A stretch of 64,000 bases of DNA from Anoplolepis gracilipes (GCF_047496725.1 NC_132974.1:1185501-1249500); one strand, 5' to 3'. Counted from the stretch's first letter, positions 14,324 through 28,968 are shown. Numbers and translations are program-made. Notes: generated by a model not told the origin, from the sequence alone.

Positions 14324-17300
14324 AAGAGAAGTTACAAATGTATTTAAAAGATCCCAGGGAGATAGTGGGGTCACAAAGGCTTTTCTTACCGGACAATAAG
14401 TAACTGTAATTGAGAGCTTTGGATCTAATCATTAACGGATGTACGATAGTAAAATCGGGGTTGCCCTCTTGGCAAAGGAACAAGAGCCGACTGAGGTCGA
14501 GGAAGGCTTCGCGGTTCGTTAGACAAGGATTAGTGCGAATGAATAAATTTCAACGGACATATACGATTCTATTTTCCTCTTAACCCCTCGTCGTCGTCGT
14601 CGTTACTTCGATAGGAATTAATATTTAATTTGCTCCGTAAGACACTCCAATTTCAGTCCGTTGCATCTTGTAGTTACGCTGGCTATTTCCGTCGTCTTGT
14701 CAATAAACGGATATTATCTTCGTGCCGTAAAATCGATTCATACAGAATGATCGGATGGTTGTTAAAGCGCACGATTAAATTTTATAGATTAAATTATTTG
14801 TTGCGGAAATATAACTTTTACAAAAAGAAAAAGATTATGTTCTTGTTTTAAGAATATCTCTATTCTCGACATTTAAATTTCTTAAAATAAGATTAAACGG
14901 AGATAAATTGCTTGTTTTGAAGACATATTTAATAGTTCTACTACCAAGAAAAAAAAAATTATATTCTTATTATTCAAGAATAATTTTCATGAATGAGGAA
15001 AAAAATGTTGGATAGACAAATAATATATATTCAGATTAAAATTATTATAATAAAATTACAATAAATAATATAATATAAATTAAATATATATATTTATAAT
15101 ATAAAATTAAGATAATATACTTGAAATGATATTATAATATTGTTGAAATTTATGATTTATCAAATTTTTCTAAGAAGATTATACATTATTTATACATGAA
15201 ATAATCGATCGATTAATTGAAAGTTTTTAATTTGATATTAATTTTTTCTCTTACGTACAAACGCGCAATAAATTATTTTGATTCGATAGATGAATTGATA
15301 ATGCGATGCGACGAGATTTATAATCATATAGAAAATAATTCTGTATACAGAATAATCGAATGATTGTTATAGATTAAATTATTTGTTGCGGAAATATAAC
15401 TTTCACAGAAAAAAAAGGTTATTCTTGTTTTAAAAATACCTCCATTCTCGACATTTAAATTTCTTATAATGAGATTAATTAAATATAATTTACTTGTTCG
15501 GCGACATTTAATATAATTCTACTACCAAGAAAAAAGTTATATTCTTATTATTCAAGAATTATTTTTAGGAATGAGGAAAAATGGACGAATAGTACATATT
15601 CAGATTAAATTTATTATAATAAAATTAAGATAATATTATATTCTTGAGATGACTATTATAATATTGTTAAAATTTAAGATTCATTAAATCTTTCTAAGAA
15701 GATTATATATTATTTATATATGAAACAATGATCGCGTTAGTTAAAAGTTTTTAATTTTGTTTAATTAAGTTTTGATAATTTTTTTCTTATGTACAAACGC
15801 GCAATAAGCTAATTTTGATTCGACAGATGAATCGATAATGCAATGCGAGATTTATAAATCAATTTTCATTGTCTGAAAAAATCGTGAGGTAACGACACTC
15901 GTAATGTCGACCCGTCCATCACACTTTCAATTTAAGCCCGATGGGATCTTCGAGGTTTCCTATACATATATGTATTCCTTTGTCGCGACATCAATTCGCT
16001 ATCGATTTCGAAACTAATGATTCCCATTATGTATGTACCCGATAAAATTTCTTCCCTCGAGCAGACGAGAATCCACGATTAATTAACAATTTCTCTCTTC
16101 CTTCGGTTCATCGCACGACAATTTTCCCTTGCCCTATAATTCCGTTGCCATTACATAATTTTCCCTTATTTCTCGCCGCCACTGCAATTTCGCGTTACAT
16201 CACTTATCCTTCTTCTGCCACGTTCAAGACTTTCTTTCCTTCTTATATAATCGTTGTTCGATTCGCGACAAGATTTCCAGTTTGTAATTGAAATCGCTCA
16301 TGTCACCTGATACCGAAAATTCGTCTTCCCGTAGAATTCGAAACACGATCAATCATCACGTGTATCGTATCGCATGATAAAATATTTCGTTACCTATCGT
16401 TCAGTATCATTCTTCCATTTAACATATCTGATGTCCAACGATTACGTGTCATCAAAATTGACGCGACTATTATGCAACGCGCAAAATGCATAGCCATCTA
16501 TCACGATTCGTGATATGTTTTCCAGTTTGTATACAATTTTACGAAATGCAATACCTCGATCGTTATACACGTGATGTCATATTATTATCGTTGTATTCCG
16601 GCGATACCGGAGCACAAAAATATACTACTCAATCACTCATATGTCGATGATACGAATCACGGTTTTTGCGATGTGTGGAATTCTTTCTCGGAAAAAATCC
16701 GAATCTCTTTTTTTCTATCTTTTTATTTCGAAAAATATGTCCGACATGTACGTTAAATCGTGTAATAAATCTTTATCACGCGTTAGATACATTTTTCTTT
16801 CAATCAGAAATAAACATTTTGTCGATATCGAGTCGATAACACATACATCCTGAAAATCGAGGCAAATAACAATTAATTTGCAATAAATAATAATTGCACT
16901 TGTAAATAATTAATAATTTGATTAATGAACCGTTAACAGTCCATAGCTAGTTATAATTAATTAGCTTTAAGCGAAAATAATACGCGAATTTCTCGAATAT
17001 ATTAATGTTTTACCATCTCATTCGTAGGAGCGGCTGAGAAAAGCTCGAAGCATGGCGCTGAGGATAAGGCGATTAGTATAATTACTGCGATGAAGGAGAG
17101 GATGAAGCAACGAGAACGAGAAAAACCGGAGATCTTCGAACTGATTCGGTGAGTTTCCGTTTTCATTGTGCTCGCTTTTTTTTCTTCTTTTCTTTTGTCG
17201 CAGCCACGGAAATCGATGCAAAGCAACCGTACTGTCAATTGATGACAGTTCAAGGATGAATAGATGTAGTCGATCGATGCCCGATCGCCACTGCTCGCTG

Positions 17301-20300
17301 TTTTTCGGATTAAAAAATCCATTGTCCAAGTTTCGAAACGAATTGTATATAAATCTTGCGAAGGGACATATTTAATGTCGCCTGCGAAAACGTCACGCTT
17401 TTAATCAGAAGCCATTTTCAATCGCGGTAGAAATAATTGGTCGCCGCTATTAAAATAATTCTTTCCAGAATCTAGTTTTTTTTTTCATTCGGAGCTCATT
17501 TCCACTTTGCATGAGATGAGAATGTAAACGATTTCGCGAATAAATTGCCGAACTGAATCTATTATACACGATCATAAATCGTTAAATATTTTATCCGCTT
17601 AAATGTCTTATAAACGTTGTTTGTACGAATATTAACGATGATATAACTTCTGAGTAACATATAGTATGTAAACATAGGTGGGCAATGCGAGCACGATTCA
17701 CGTTCTAAACTTCGAAGTAGGTAGTATTCTGTTATCTTCGTTGGTGCAGTGTATTTATTTTACGGCTTAATGCATTTCATTATTGAAAACCTATCGTCTA
17801 TGATCAATAATCTTTCTGCTTAATCGCAAAAGGTGCTAGAATCTATATGCAAACAAGTTAGATTATACATATTTATATAGTAATTTTATATGTATGACAT
17901 ATTAGTTAGGAAACATGTATAGAGCAAACTCTGAACAAAAGGAACAATAGTTAAGGAACGTCACGCAACAACAACAGATTATTCGTTTATAATAATCCCA
18001 CAGTATCATTGAATGGCAAAATTCGCTTAATGCGATGAACGTTGTTACTCTTGTATAGGAAGCCAAATAATCCCCAAATTAATATTGTCTGCTCAATAAT
18101 CGACATTGACATTTATATACATGTCATAGTTGAATTATAAAATTCGTTTTTTTATAAAACATTAAGGCATTTTATAAAATGCGATTACATTCTCAAGTCA
18201 TGAAATGTTAAAAATGAAATGTTTTATAATTTGGTTAAGAATCTCAGTCTTTTTGTAAAATGTTAACATACTGTACATTGTTTTAAATAATCCCTGACAG
18301 GGATTTATTTTAATTGTTTTATGAACATGTTGCGTGCAATGTTTACATTAAATTTCTCATGGCTGTGCTGTTTATTAATAATTACTTTTGTAATATATAA
18401 AACAATTATTTAGAAAGTGTTAGGCTAAAAAAATACTTAAAAAGATGGATGAGACTTCTAAAGACAGTACAGTCGATAAGAACACATTTTATACAAAGCC
18501 TCAAAAATTTTATTCAAGTACTCATTATTTTTAAGAATTTTATCTATATTACTTTTTATAAAATCTTAATCGTAATGAATGTGTTTCAGTCTGAAAATGT
18601 TCTCATTTAGAAATACACATAACTAAAATTCTTAGCCAGTAAAACGTTTTATTTTTAACAATGATTTGAGAAAATAGCTGCATTTTATAAAATGCTTTTA
18701 AATGTTTTATAAAAAGATACGTTTTATAATCTGATTAAAATATATATATATATATATATATATATTACTTAATATATCATTTTCCAATTGAATTTGTTCC
18801 TCTCTTTTTGAATCCATATTTAGAGCATCTAAAAGAGGCAACATTTTCATCGCGTTATTATAATTAAATTCTGGTGATAATTCAAATTAAATAGATATAA
18901 ATATGTTTACGCGACGAAGATAGTTTTGATTCGTTTACGGTTCGATATTCTATCAAGCAGATCACGTTTGTACATCATTCTCAGGCGGTTTGCATAATAA
19001 ATGATAGATGGATAGCACACATGCGACTTAGGCACGCGGTATCGCCATAATAATCGTCTAATCGCATTTGCGTACCTTACGTCAATCTGTCGCATATTTG
19101 CCGTTGCTCGTGCCATAATTAATTTAGCGTCCAACTATTCGGGATATCTCAGCTCCTCTCACGCTGCATTTCTGATCTTATTACCCGTATCTCGCAGCGA
19201 TTATAAATATCGACGCGTCGTAAAACTTCGTATAATGATGTGCAATTTCATTAACTCGGCAGCTAAACAATATTAATGAATATCAACGTTAATTAATACC
19301 TATCGCTTGTGGGATTTGCATTATGAAAAGCCGAATAATCGCGCCGATAAACCGATCGAATACTTGTTCAATTAGGTGCACGTTATACATATTATGGGAA
19401 TATGTTTCTTTTTTTGGTATAGGAATAATAATTGGAAAATGTATTTTCGCAATTGGCAAGATTAATCGTGAAGCAGTTAATTAGGCCAGGGTGAATATAC
19501 ATATCGATAATTTTTCCGAATTATTTTCAATCAACACGTTGAAAATGTCCCCCGATGAACTTAGCAAAGATACACTTTGTCCGCTTTATTCAGTATGAAT
19601 TAATCCGTACGCATTAATATCTGCAGATATTAATGCGCACTGATATCTTCTTCGTTTACGCGAGTATCACCGTAATTTAGCGTTTCAACCGTAATTAGCA
19701 CGGGCGAAATTAGTGGAACAGCTGCAACGTTCATTATTACGCGCTCCTGGAAAAGCGCTGCAGTCGCTTTTGCAAGAAATATTACATCCCGCTCGCAATA
19801 ATTATATATATATTATTGAGAATTATAATTAATTTAATATCTCAGGCGACGATAATTAGTTGGCAATTAAAGGCTGTCTGCCCACTCGGTGGCGACAGGC
19901 TGAAATTAATCCGTAATTAAAAGAGACACGCAGAGACAAATACAGCGATGCAGTGGCGACGGTTGTAATAAACGGAGATAATGTGTAACCAAGATATGCA
20001 AGCGAAGCTAAAGCGCGAAATCATCACCGTTACAAGGCCCGATCTCGTCTTCTCTGGCGGACATTCATGCTAATCAGGACAATCCATGGATATGGCGTTG
20101 CTCATCGAGCAGCCGATATCGTACTATCGGGCAATCAACGTTCTCGTTAGCGGCTTGATCGATGACTAGTCGTTTTAATTAGAGACGACCACTTGTCCAG
20201 CGCTTGTCCAAAAATTTTCATCGACTTAATTGCCATCGCGTGTACAACTCGATTCTCTCTTCTCGTTTATTCCCTGATATCGTCAGCAATATCGATAAAA

Positions 20301-23300
20301 AATTCAGCAAGAAATGGCACCGGACAATTGATCCTACAGACAGAATTCCTAAATTGTCGCGTAGATAATTGCAAAACAAAATGGCTAAATACACGGTTTA
20401 AATTTTTCCTTTCTTTCTTTTTTTTTTTTTTTTTTTTTTTTTCGTACGACCAACAAAATATTTTGTTACCGAGATAATCTTCCTTTGGGGATGTCTCGCG
20501 ACGGGAAAGCCATTTTGCGACAGAAGATTATCTCGGAATAACGGGCAAGTTTAACGATACGAGAGAGGCAGATAAGACGAGATCGCGACCACTGGCACAG
20601 CTCATGTGATAGAGAGTCTCGTCGGAGTTTAGGTCAGTCTTCGGGGTCGACGAGAAGGCGCACGCGGGTCACATGACGTCGGTGGAGCAGTCGGTTTTGG
20701 ACGGTACCAGCAAGTGGTCGGCGAAGATCGCTATTACAGGTTTGTGGGCAGTTCGTGCTCGCCGGCTCTCCTAAATTTGGTCTTTGTGCACCCCTTGTGT
20801 GCGACAAGCGAGCATCAGTATCGGTTATGCTCGCCCCGATACGTCCATATGTGTGCCTACTGCGTATGCCTACGTATTCCTTCATCTACGAATCTCACCC
20901 TTATAGACATCCTCATACATTTATACGTAATACGTGTGCGTACACAATTTTACACTTTAATCTTCTCTTTTTACTGTCGTCATTATCGTCAATATGTACC
21001 TTACCTCGTCAGATCTGGTGATAACGGCACTTGGCTCTTGATGGCTACCGCGCCTGGCTGCGTTGTATTGATTGCCATGAACGTATACCAACATTATGTA
21101 CAGTGTCTGACTGTCCCATTATGTAATTTCGTTGTTAAAACAATGTCGTTTGACCATCGTGTGACAACGCGAGCGTTACGAAGAGTCAGCTGTTCTTATG
21201 TTCGAGCTACAAATCGCTCCGATATAAACATGTTTACCTCTATCTCTATTTTTTTTCTTTAACTTCTTTGTACTTCGTTGGGATACACTTTACACCCGAC
21301 AACTTAACTGTCAGTCACGATGGACGAGCTACTTTCGTGCACCCTTCTCCGGAGTACCTTGACTTATACATTCCTCGCAACTATCCCATTCAAGCTGGTA
21401 TATTAAGACTATTGTGTGCGTCTGCATTCGCTATGTTGCTGTTTTACATGTATGTTATGTGTGTGTGTGTGTGTTGTGTTTTTTTTTTTTTTTTTTTTAC
21501 ATTTGTCCACTGGATGTAACGATATTGCGCGCCCTGACAGTTAGCATACAATACGGTTAATTGGACATTATTTTCTCTTCTGGTATTTGTCTCCTTCTCC
21601 TGCCTATCAGTGTTTTTGTTTTTTTCTCTTTTTCTCTTCCTCAACGGTACTTCTCGTTGCTCCAATTCCGTGCCAATTTCCCAGCTGCCGGGTCGCTGCC
21701 AGCAACCGGGCCCTTTCTCAACAAGATCGATGAAATTGAGTTTGCAGGCAGTTCTCTCCTCGTTCGCGCGCTCTCAGCGATTTGCAGAAACTTTTCTTCT
21801 TCAGGTAGAGAAAAATTCACGGAAATTCGTGTTTCAAATAAAATCTCTTGCGAGTCGGTCCGAGCGATTGTGCCAGAAATAACAGCGCTCGATTACCGCT
21901 CGTGCGGTGAAATGCCTCTCAAAATGCTCGGGATACAACTCGGACAGCCAATTTACTTTCTATTAGCAAAAATCATGAGAACGCCGTCATCTCCTATGCG
22001 ATCCAGCATTCGTGCTGTGCTTACAGTTTGCATCAACACAAAGATGTATGAATTTTCACAGTGTGTACGAGTATGTGTGTGTATTTGGCTACGTGTTGTG
22101 CTGGTCAGGTATCACGCGATGCTCCTCTCTCTTCGGTGGGAATTCAATCGAAAGCCCATTAAGGTCACGTGGCAACTTGTTGTGGTAGCAAGTATGTGTC
22201 GTTGCCATTGTTTAAAGTAAACTCTCGGCCCGGCTATAGTCGTTGAGCTTCCCATGAACGTGAATCCCTGATCGATAGACCAATACCACATACGACATTT
22301 ATCGGAAGCAATCTATATCGACCACCTGTAATTTTACAGGTTTATCTCGAAGATGCGTTCTTTTGCTGCGAAATGATAATCAAAGTATCGATCATCATCT
22401 CGATCGATCTAGCGTCATTCTAGTTTCTGGATCGAATCTTAGCGTTTCAAGGTGGAGAGTCTCGCGTGTCGAGGATAAATAAATGAATTAATCTCAAAGG
22501 ATGTCGGATTAGTTTAACGCACTTTACTAGGACGGATGTCGCGTGTCAGAGATAAGGGAGAAATGTATTCATCCTGACATATATCTCGGGAGAAATAAAT
22601 TGCATTTATGAATTATAAATGGAGCAAAGTTTGTCAGACGCAAGACAAGACTGGATCGATACATTCTATGAAGCTCGAGCATAATTTCTTCATTTAAACG
22701 TGGCCTTATAAAGTTATTGCGCGACTCTATCGAAAAAGTATCGTATCAAGTTAGAGTATCGTTTATCCACTCTACGTAAACAAACAGCGGGTTGTTTTCA
22801 TTCTGCGATTTCTTTTTCGCGAGCTGTTACAGCGAAAAATCTAGTGAACGATCATGGAAAAAGTAACCTGGCCGAAATAACACGCGCGATGTCGAGGGTG
22901 TTTTGTCTTTTTTGTATTCATCATTTCTATTCCGGGTCCGGTTTCCGAATCCATTGTGCTTTCGAATCAAAGAGAAAACGAATCTCCTTCTTTTATTCGT
23001 CGTCCCTGATACCATTGGGAATAGAAGAGACATAAGTATATAGTCTCTTACAACGTACTCAGTGTACTTTATCAGAGAGAAGTTTAAGGGCGTTGATCGA
23101 TGGTCGTAACTCGAAAGAAAGTTTTGCTCCATCAATTCTTTCTTATTCTCCATATTCGTGAACGTCAGGAAGAAATTAACTTTTATTTTATCTTTGTCAT
23201 TTAAAATAATTATAATTCGACTATTAAATTATATTAGTGTATAATTTTTCATAAAGTTTCCATTTCTCTTTCTTTCTTCCAGTGAATAGAATCAAATTTT

Positions 23301-26226
23301 CGATCGTAGATAAAAAATTAATAATTATTAATAATTATTCCTCAGTGAGAGAGAAGGAGAAGAAAATTAGATTTTCCCGAAATTGTACGGGCGAAAATTT
23401 ATTTTTAATTAAATAACAGATTAAATATTTATTGCAAAATCAGTTTGATATCTTTGTGACAGTAGATGATTGGCTCATAGTGACGTTTATAAAATTATTC
23501 CTTTTCATGGAAAGATTACCGCGAGAGATCATCGGAACTTCCGTGTTGGCGATGCGCCACATAAGCAAGTCGAGCAACAAGTTTTCTTATTCCAAACCGA
23601 TGGGGCATCGCCTCGGTCAGCTCCCTACACGAAACGATATTAACTTTACGTTGGCAAGGTGTTACAGGTGGCCACAACGCTCGTCATATTTGATATGATT
23701 GTGATGTGACAACTTTGCGTATGATCGATCGACTTTTCTTTGTTTTGGATGGAACTTTGATCGAACTTCAGTGATATTATGTGGAACTTGATCTGCTCGA
23801 TTCGAACTTTGTTTCCTCTGCTGATCTATGATTCTCGAATAAAGCTTCTGTAATTCGAGAGGTAAGAGTAGCCTCCCTCTTCCGATCGTGATATCATATT
23901 TATTTGTCGAATTCCGAATAGACTATCCGGCTTGCGCCGACAACTTGCGAAGGACACATTGAAAAGAGAAATATGGCAGGGACAGTTTTCAGAGCTAATC
24001 TATCTCGGATTTGGAAACACATGTCTCCCTTTGCTTTCACACGAGATACACACAGATAGCGAGATATACTCATATTTCGGATTAATCTCCGGGAAAAACA
24101 TCCTAATGTCCTGGCTGCGCGAATGCGTCCCGCTAGTGTAAGCTGAGCTGCTGAATATAACTGCCACCGCTGTTGCTGCTGCTGCTGCTACTGCTGCTGT
24201 TGCTGCTGCTGCTGGATAGCTGTTGGATAATTACGGACGATCTCCCGCCTCGCAACGCGATCCTACGTCCTTCGGTGGCCTCTGTAAGACGTACACCTCC
24301 TGGTTGCCTCCAAGATGTCCCACCTCGGGAGGGTTCTCTTCCCCAAACAGTGAAATGAGGACGAAAGACACGAAAGAGGGTACGAGAGGTTGTCGAAGGA
24401 CGATCCGATGACGAGGGCATTGTCTTCTTTTCAGCACGACGTTTTCAGTGGACCCGGATACCCACATAGACAGTCTCGAGCAGGCGGAACAGATCGTCCT
24501 TGAGGGTACCAGCAAGTGGTCCTGCAAGATCGCCATCACAGGTGACACAATACTGATACCTTTAGAACGTTTTTTTTTTTTTAAATGATCATTCACCACA
24601 ATCTCAATAATGAGTCACTCGATTCTTCTCGATAATCTCTCACACACACACACACACACGCTTGAGACACACAATTACACGAAAACTTAGTGAAATTTAA
24701 TAATCGGCTGCATAACATTCACTCTTCTTTTGTAAAAAAGTTTACTCTCTTCTCTTCTCTTCTCTTCTCTTCTCTTCTCTTCTCTCTGTCTTTCTGAAAC
24801 ACGAGAGCAAATTTTCTAATCCTTGAAATACATCGGGATGTGCGACAACTGCGGATTTAATGTCACCGACAGACATTCTCTCGGATGAATTTGAAATTAA
24901 ACTTTGCCCCTCGCGGAAACACGATTACAGATTCATTCGACGGTCCGCAATCGAGAGACCAGAAGCGGAACATTATGTATCCTGTGCGCGGTTCGTCAAG
25001 CACAGTCTCGCATATCTCGATTTTCCATCACCGTGTTCTCGTGCACACGACTTTCGCGATCCAAACACATAGAAAGATCCTTATGTCACAAAGCACTATC
25101 GGGGGGGGGGGGGAGGGGAGGGGGAGGCGATAACGGATCGTGATAGCACATGAAGCAGCATATACTTCGCGTACTTGCAGTCGTGCACCATGCTTGTGTA
25201 TCGTGTACGATCGATGTGTACAATCAGTCCGGCACCAAGTCAAACCCTCTCGGGAATCGATCGAGCGACATAAACCCCGAATCTGCGAGTCGTCCTCTCT
25301 CTCTCTTTTTCGCAAAGTTTTGTTATATATTAAAGTTGAACAACGTTACTCCCTATTGTATCCTCGTTTCGCTCTTGTTACAATGAAAACTAAGGCAATT
25401 TACGCCAAGTTCCACCGGCCGGTCGGTCGGTTGGTCGGTCGAAACGCATAATACACGCTGTTCCGACATAGTTGTCGGTTTTAACGAAGCGATTTGAATG
25501 TATCTGAGAGCTACCTCGTATGCATTTCTAGAACGGCGTTGTGTCGAATTGGTAAATATAACGGACGGTGAATTATGTCATGTACATGTGCCGTCCCCGG
25601 GAATAACTGTGAAAGTTACTTCGTGCGTTATGTTTGACAGCGGCGACTTTTAATTCTCTCGATTTTTATCGTTGCCGTTGCCGTTGCTGCAACGTCAATA
25701 AAAATGTGCCAACCGTACCGAGGCGTATAATAACTCCTGCACGATATTACAGGGATAGCGCGTATGTCATAGAAAATTACACTCCCCCGTTTGAAATTGC
25801 AATCGCGGTGCATCGCCGCGAAACGACGTGGCAGACGAGAACGCGGGGGTGCAAACTGCATATGTATGTATGCGCTCCTTCGCGGAGAAGATCGATAGTT
25901 CAACGTACAGACAAGGGGTGATAGCTGGTGGTGCTCAGCCTCCGCGGCACATTCACGTCACGCTATGAATACATGTATTTCTTATCTACTATCGGAAACT
26001 GCATGAAAGAATACAATCGAACGAGAACGAGAGCACATTTCTTATTAACCGAGAAATATTAGAGGGTTCTCGTCAAATGTGATACTATTCTATCATCTCT
26101 TCATCGTAAGAAGGTATTGCCGCTCTTCTTTGACTCTTTCGGCAAATTTATCTGATATTTTAAGCATTCATATATAAGAGAACGGATTGACGTGGCTTGC
26201 AGTCAATAATAAGGATACAATTGAAA

Positions 26227-26282
<56 letters not shown>

Positions 26283-27679
26283 GATCGGAGACGTCACGTC
26301 GGGGAATACGCGAGAGAATACAGAAACTTGATGGAAGAAAGAGATCCCATAAGATTCGATTTTTCCTCTTGTCGTTTCCCACACGAAAGTGCCGATATTG
26401 AAATCTGCGAATTGCAGTTGTCTCTTCGAGACGAGTTCCTGCCGCTGTAGATTTGTGTTTCATGTTTTTAGCTAGAGAAACTTACGTGTGAAACTCGATT
26501 GTCTTAAATAACTGAAATCTTTGAATAGGAAAAAATTTTTTCCTATAAAAAAAAATACGGTTTCTTTGCGAAAGAAAAATAAGCTTCTTCTTTTAAATTT
26601 TTTTGTTTCCTCAAATATTTAACATCATTATTATTTTCATTTTTCTTTATTTTTAATTATTTAGATGAAAGATTTAAACTAATCACCACTATTTTAAATG
26701 TAGATCGCATTCCAATTGACTATATGGTTATGTAATCATTATTTTTAATTAAATAAATTCTCCATAAAACAAATAAAAATTGAATGAATGGTCTTTATTA
26801 TAAATACAAAAATACAATTTATAATTTTTAAAAATGTACTTTAGTACTATATTCTAATATAATAAAAAAAAATTAAAGTTTTTGTACCTTTTTTTAAGGG
26901 TAATTTTAATGGATTAATGAGATTTTTTGCGATTAAAAGGATATTAAATATGATATATAATTCAGATAATTTTTAATTGGATAAAAAAGTTTTTATTATA
27001 TATCTAACTGAAAATTATTCGAATCACATTATGTTCAGTATCATTTTAATCGTAAATTTCATTAACACATTAAAATTATTTAAAAAAAAAATAAATAAAA
27101 GTATAAAATCTTTAGTTTTATATTATATTAACAAAAAAATAAACAAAAGATAACAATAAGCAAGCAATATGATATTATATTTAAAAAAATAATGAAAAAA
27201 AAAAACAAAATTTGTTTAATAAAAAAGAAACACATTTATTTTATTTGTTTTCTATTAAAAAACAAATTTTTACATTTCTACCTCGAACAGACGTTAATAT
27301 TTTAGTTGGTTATAGGGACATTTTATATATTTTATCATCATTCATATATCATCCAAAATTTCAATAATAAAATATGCATAATATGCATATTCTGATATTT
27401 CTTCACGTTATTCGAAGCTGAAGGAAAAGTTGCAAAGAAAGAAGACACGAGACATAAATGAGTCATATGAAATTTATAAATTGCATTTCGCGCACTTTAA
27501 CGTAATGTAAGAGACGGACGAACGGCAAGAGAGAAAGACACTTCATTATTTACGATCAGCTGGAGAGATGAACGAGGATGAGCGCATATTTTGCGCGCAT
27601 TCCGACGAAGGGAAGTCGATAAACAAAGTCAGCGTAGCGAGAGCTGCAACGAAACTTTTTTGCCTTTCAAAAGCTGCCA

Positions 27680-27729
<50 letters not shown>

Positions 27730-28930
27730 CTCTCTCTCTCTCTTAGTCTGCCACTAACAGCGGAAGTGACGAGGAAAAAAAAAAAGAGGTCGGAGGTATG
27801 AAAAAGAGAGGCTACGGTTGTCCCGGTGAAACGGAGATAAGTAAATAGGACGCATAGCGTATAAAAAAAAAGAAAAAAGAAAATCAGCGGAATGGTCCAT
27901 GCTTTAAACGTGACGTCTTCTGCTTTCCAACCATTTTATTCCTTCCATCGTGAGCGTTTCCTTCCTCGCGCCTTTATGTACTCCGGCGCACTCTTGAATA
28001 CTCTAAAGAAGCGATTTTAAGTAATCGGGGAAGGAGCAAGAGAGAGAGAAAATTGAAACGATTTCCTGAGGTCAAAGTTACTTCAGATATTATGAGTTGC
28101 CGATGTCAATCGGTGGTTCCTTGTCTGATCCTAACTGTTTGCGATGTTTGTTTTGATGAAAGAATATCGAGGAAAAAGAAGTAATGCGATTTTATCTTAG
28201 AATTGAAATGTACATTTAAACCTCTTACGTAAGAATTCAGCGCTACTTTCAACTGTTGAAGTGTAAAAATACACCGAGAAACGGAACTGGATCGTTCAAT
28301 TTCCTTTCGCATGTGGAATGCTCTAGTCTTCCTCGACGCGAATAATTTGATTTTGAACGAGGACGGCTCTTAGCGAGTTAACGGCTACCACATGCGACAA
28401 GATGGAAGGAAATGAGGGGCTGAACGAGGGCGCGAAAGAGATAGACCCCTGGTAACAGTCGGTACCACTTCCTCTTCCGCCCCAGTAATCAAATCTCTTG
28501 ATTCAGGCGTGAATTAAAATGGCTACGATTTGACGAGATATATCGCTGCAGATATTGCGAAGATCGAGGGCGAGAAAACACAGGAGAAAATTTCTCCTTT
28601 CATGAGAAAGATGATAATAAAAATGGCGATATCAGTGCGATACACGAGTGCCTATAATTAACAGACTATAGGGGAGAATTGTTTACATCATATTGATTTC
28701 TTAAATCGCACCTCATCAATTTCTTGATAAGTAAGGATTATAAACGACCTTTGATAAAATATAAAATAAATAAATAATAAGAAATACAAAAAGTTGACAG
28801 ATTTGCGAATATTTAAAACAATCAGATACAATTGATGTAACTTGTAATCAATTTATTTTAGCTGATAATAATCTAAGAATACAGTTTTATTTTTTTCTAC
28901 AAGTAAATTTATTGTAAAATATTTTACATT

Positions 28931-28968
<38 letters not shown>

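Larger units (their letters stand above)
14030..17027. other. unc-13 intron with tandem duplication
   Basis: A 3.0-kb intron. It contains a (CT)n tract at 14283-14323 and a direct tandem duplication of 0.5-0.6 kb (about 14737-15860). No coding exon was found. Confidence 0.8.
17149..20632. other. unc-13 intron before the first alternative linker exon
   Basis: A 3.5-kb intron with an inverted-repeat element at about 18131-18733, a TA tract, a poly-T run near 20410-20442 and a strong hairpin at 20469-20536. Confidence 0.8.

Noticed and set aside
20714..21262. 182-codon open frame overlapping exon A
   Set aside because: It reads exon A in the wrong frame, continues into the intron and shows no family similarity.
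21561..22220. 219-codon open frame on the plus strand
   Set aside because: It lies in the intron between the alternative exons, has no recognisable domain, starts in a low-complexity F/S/L-rich stretch and fits no splice phase of unc-13.
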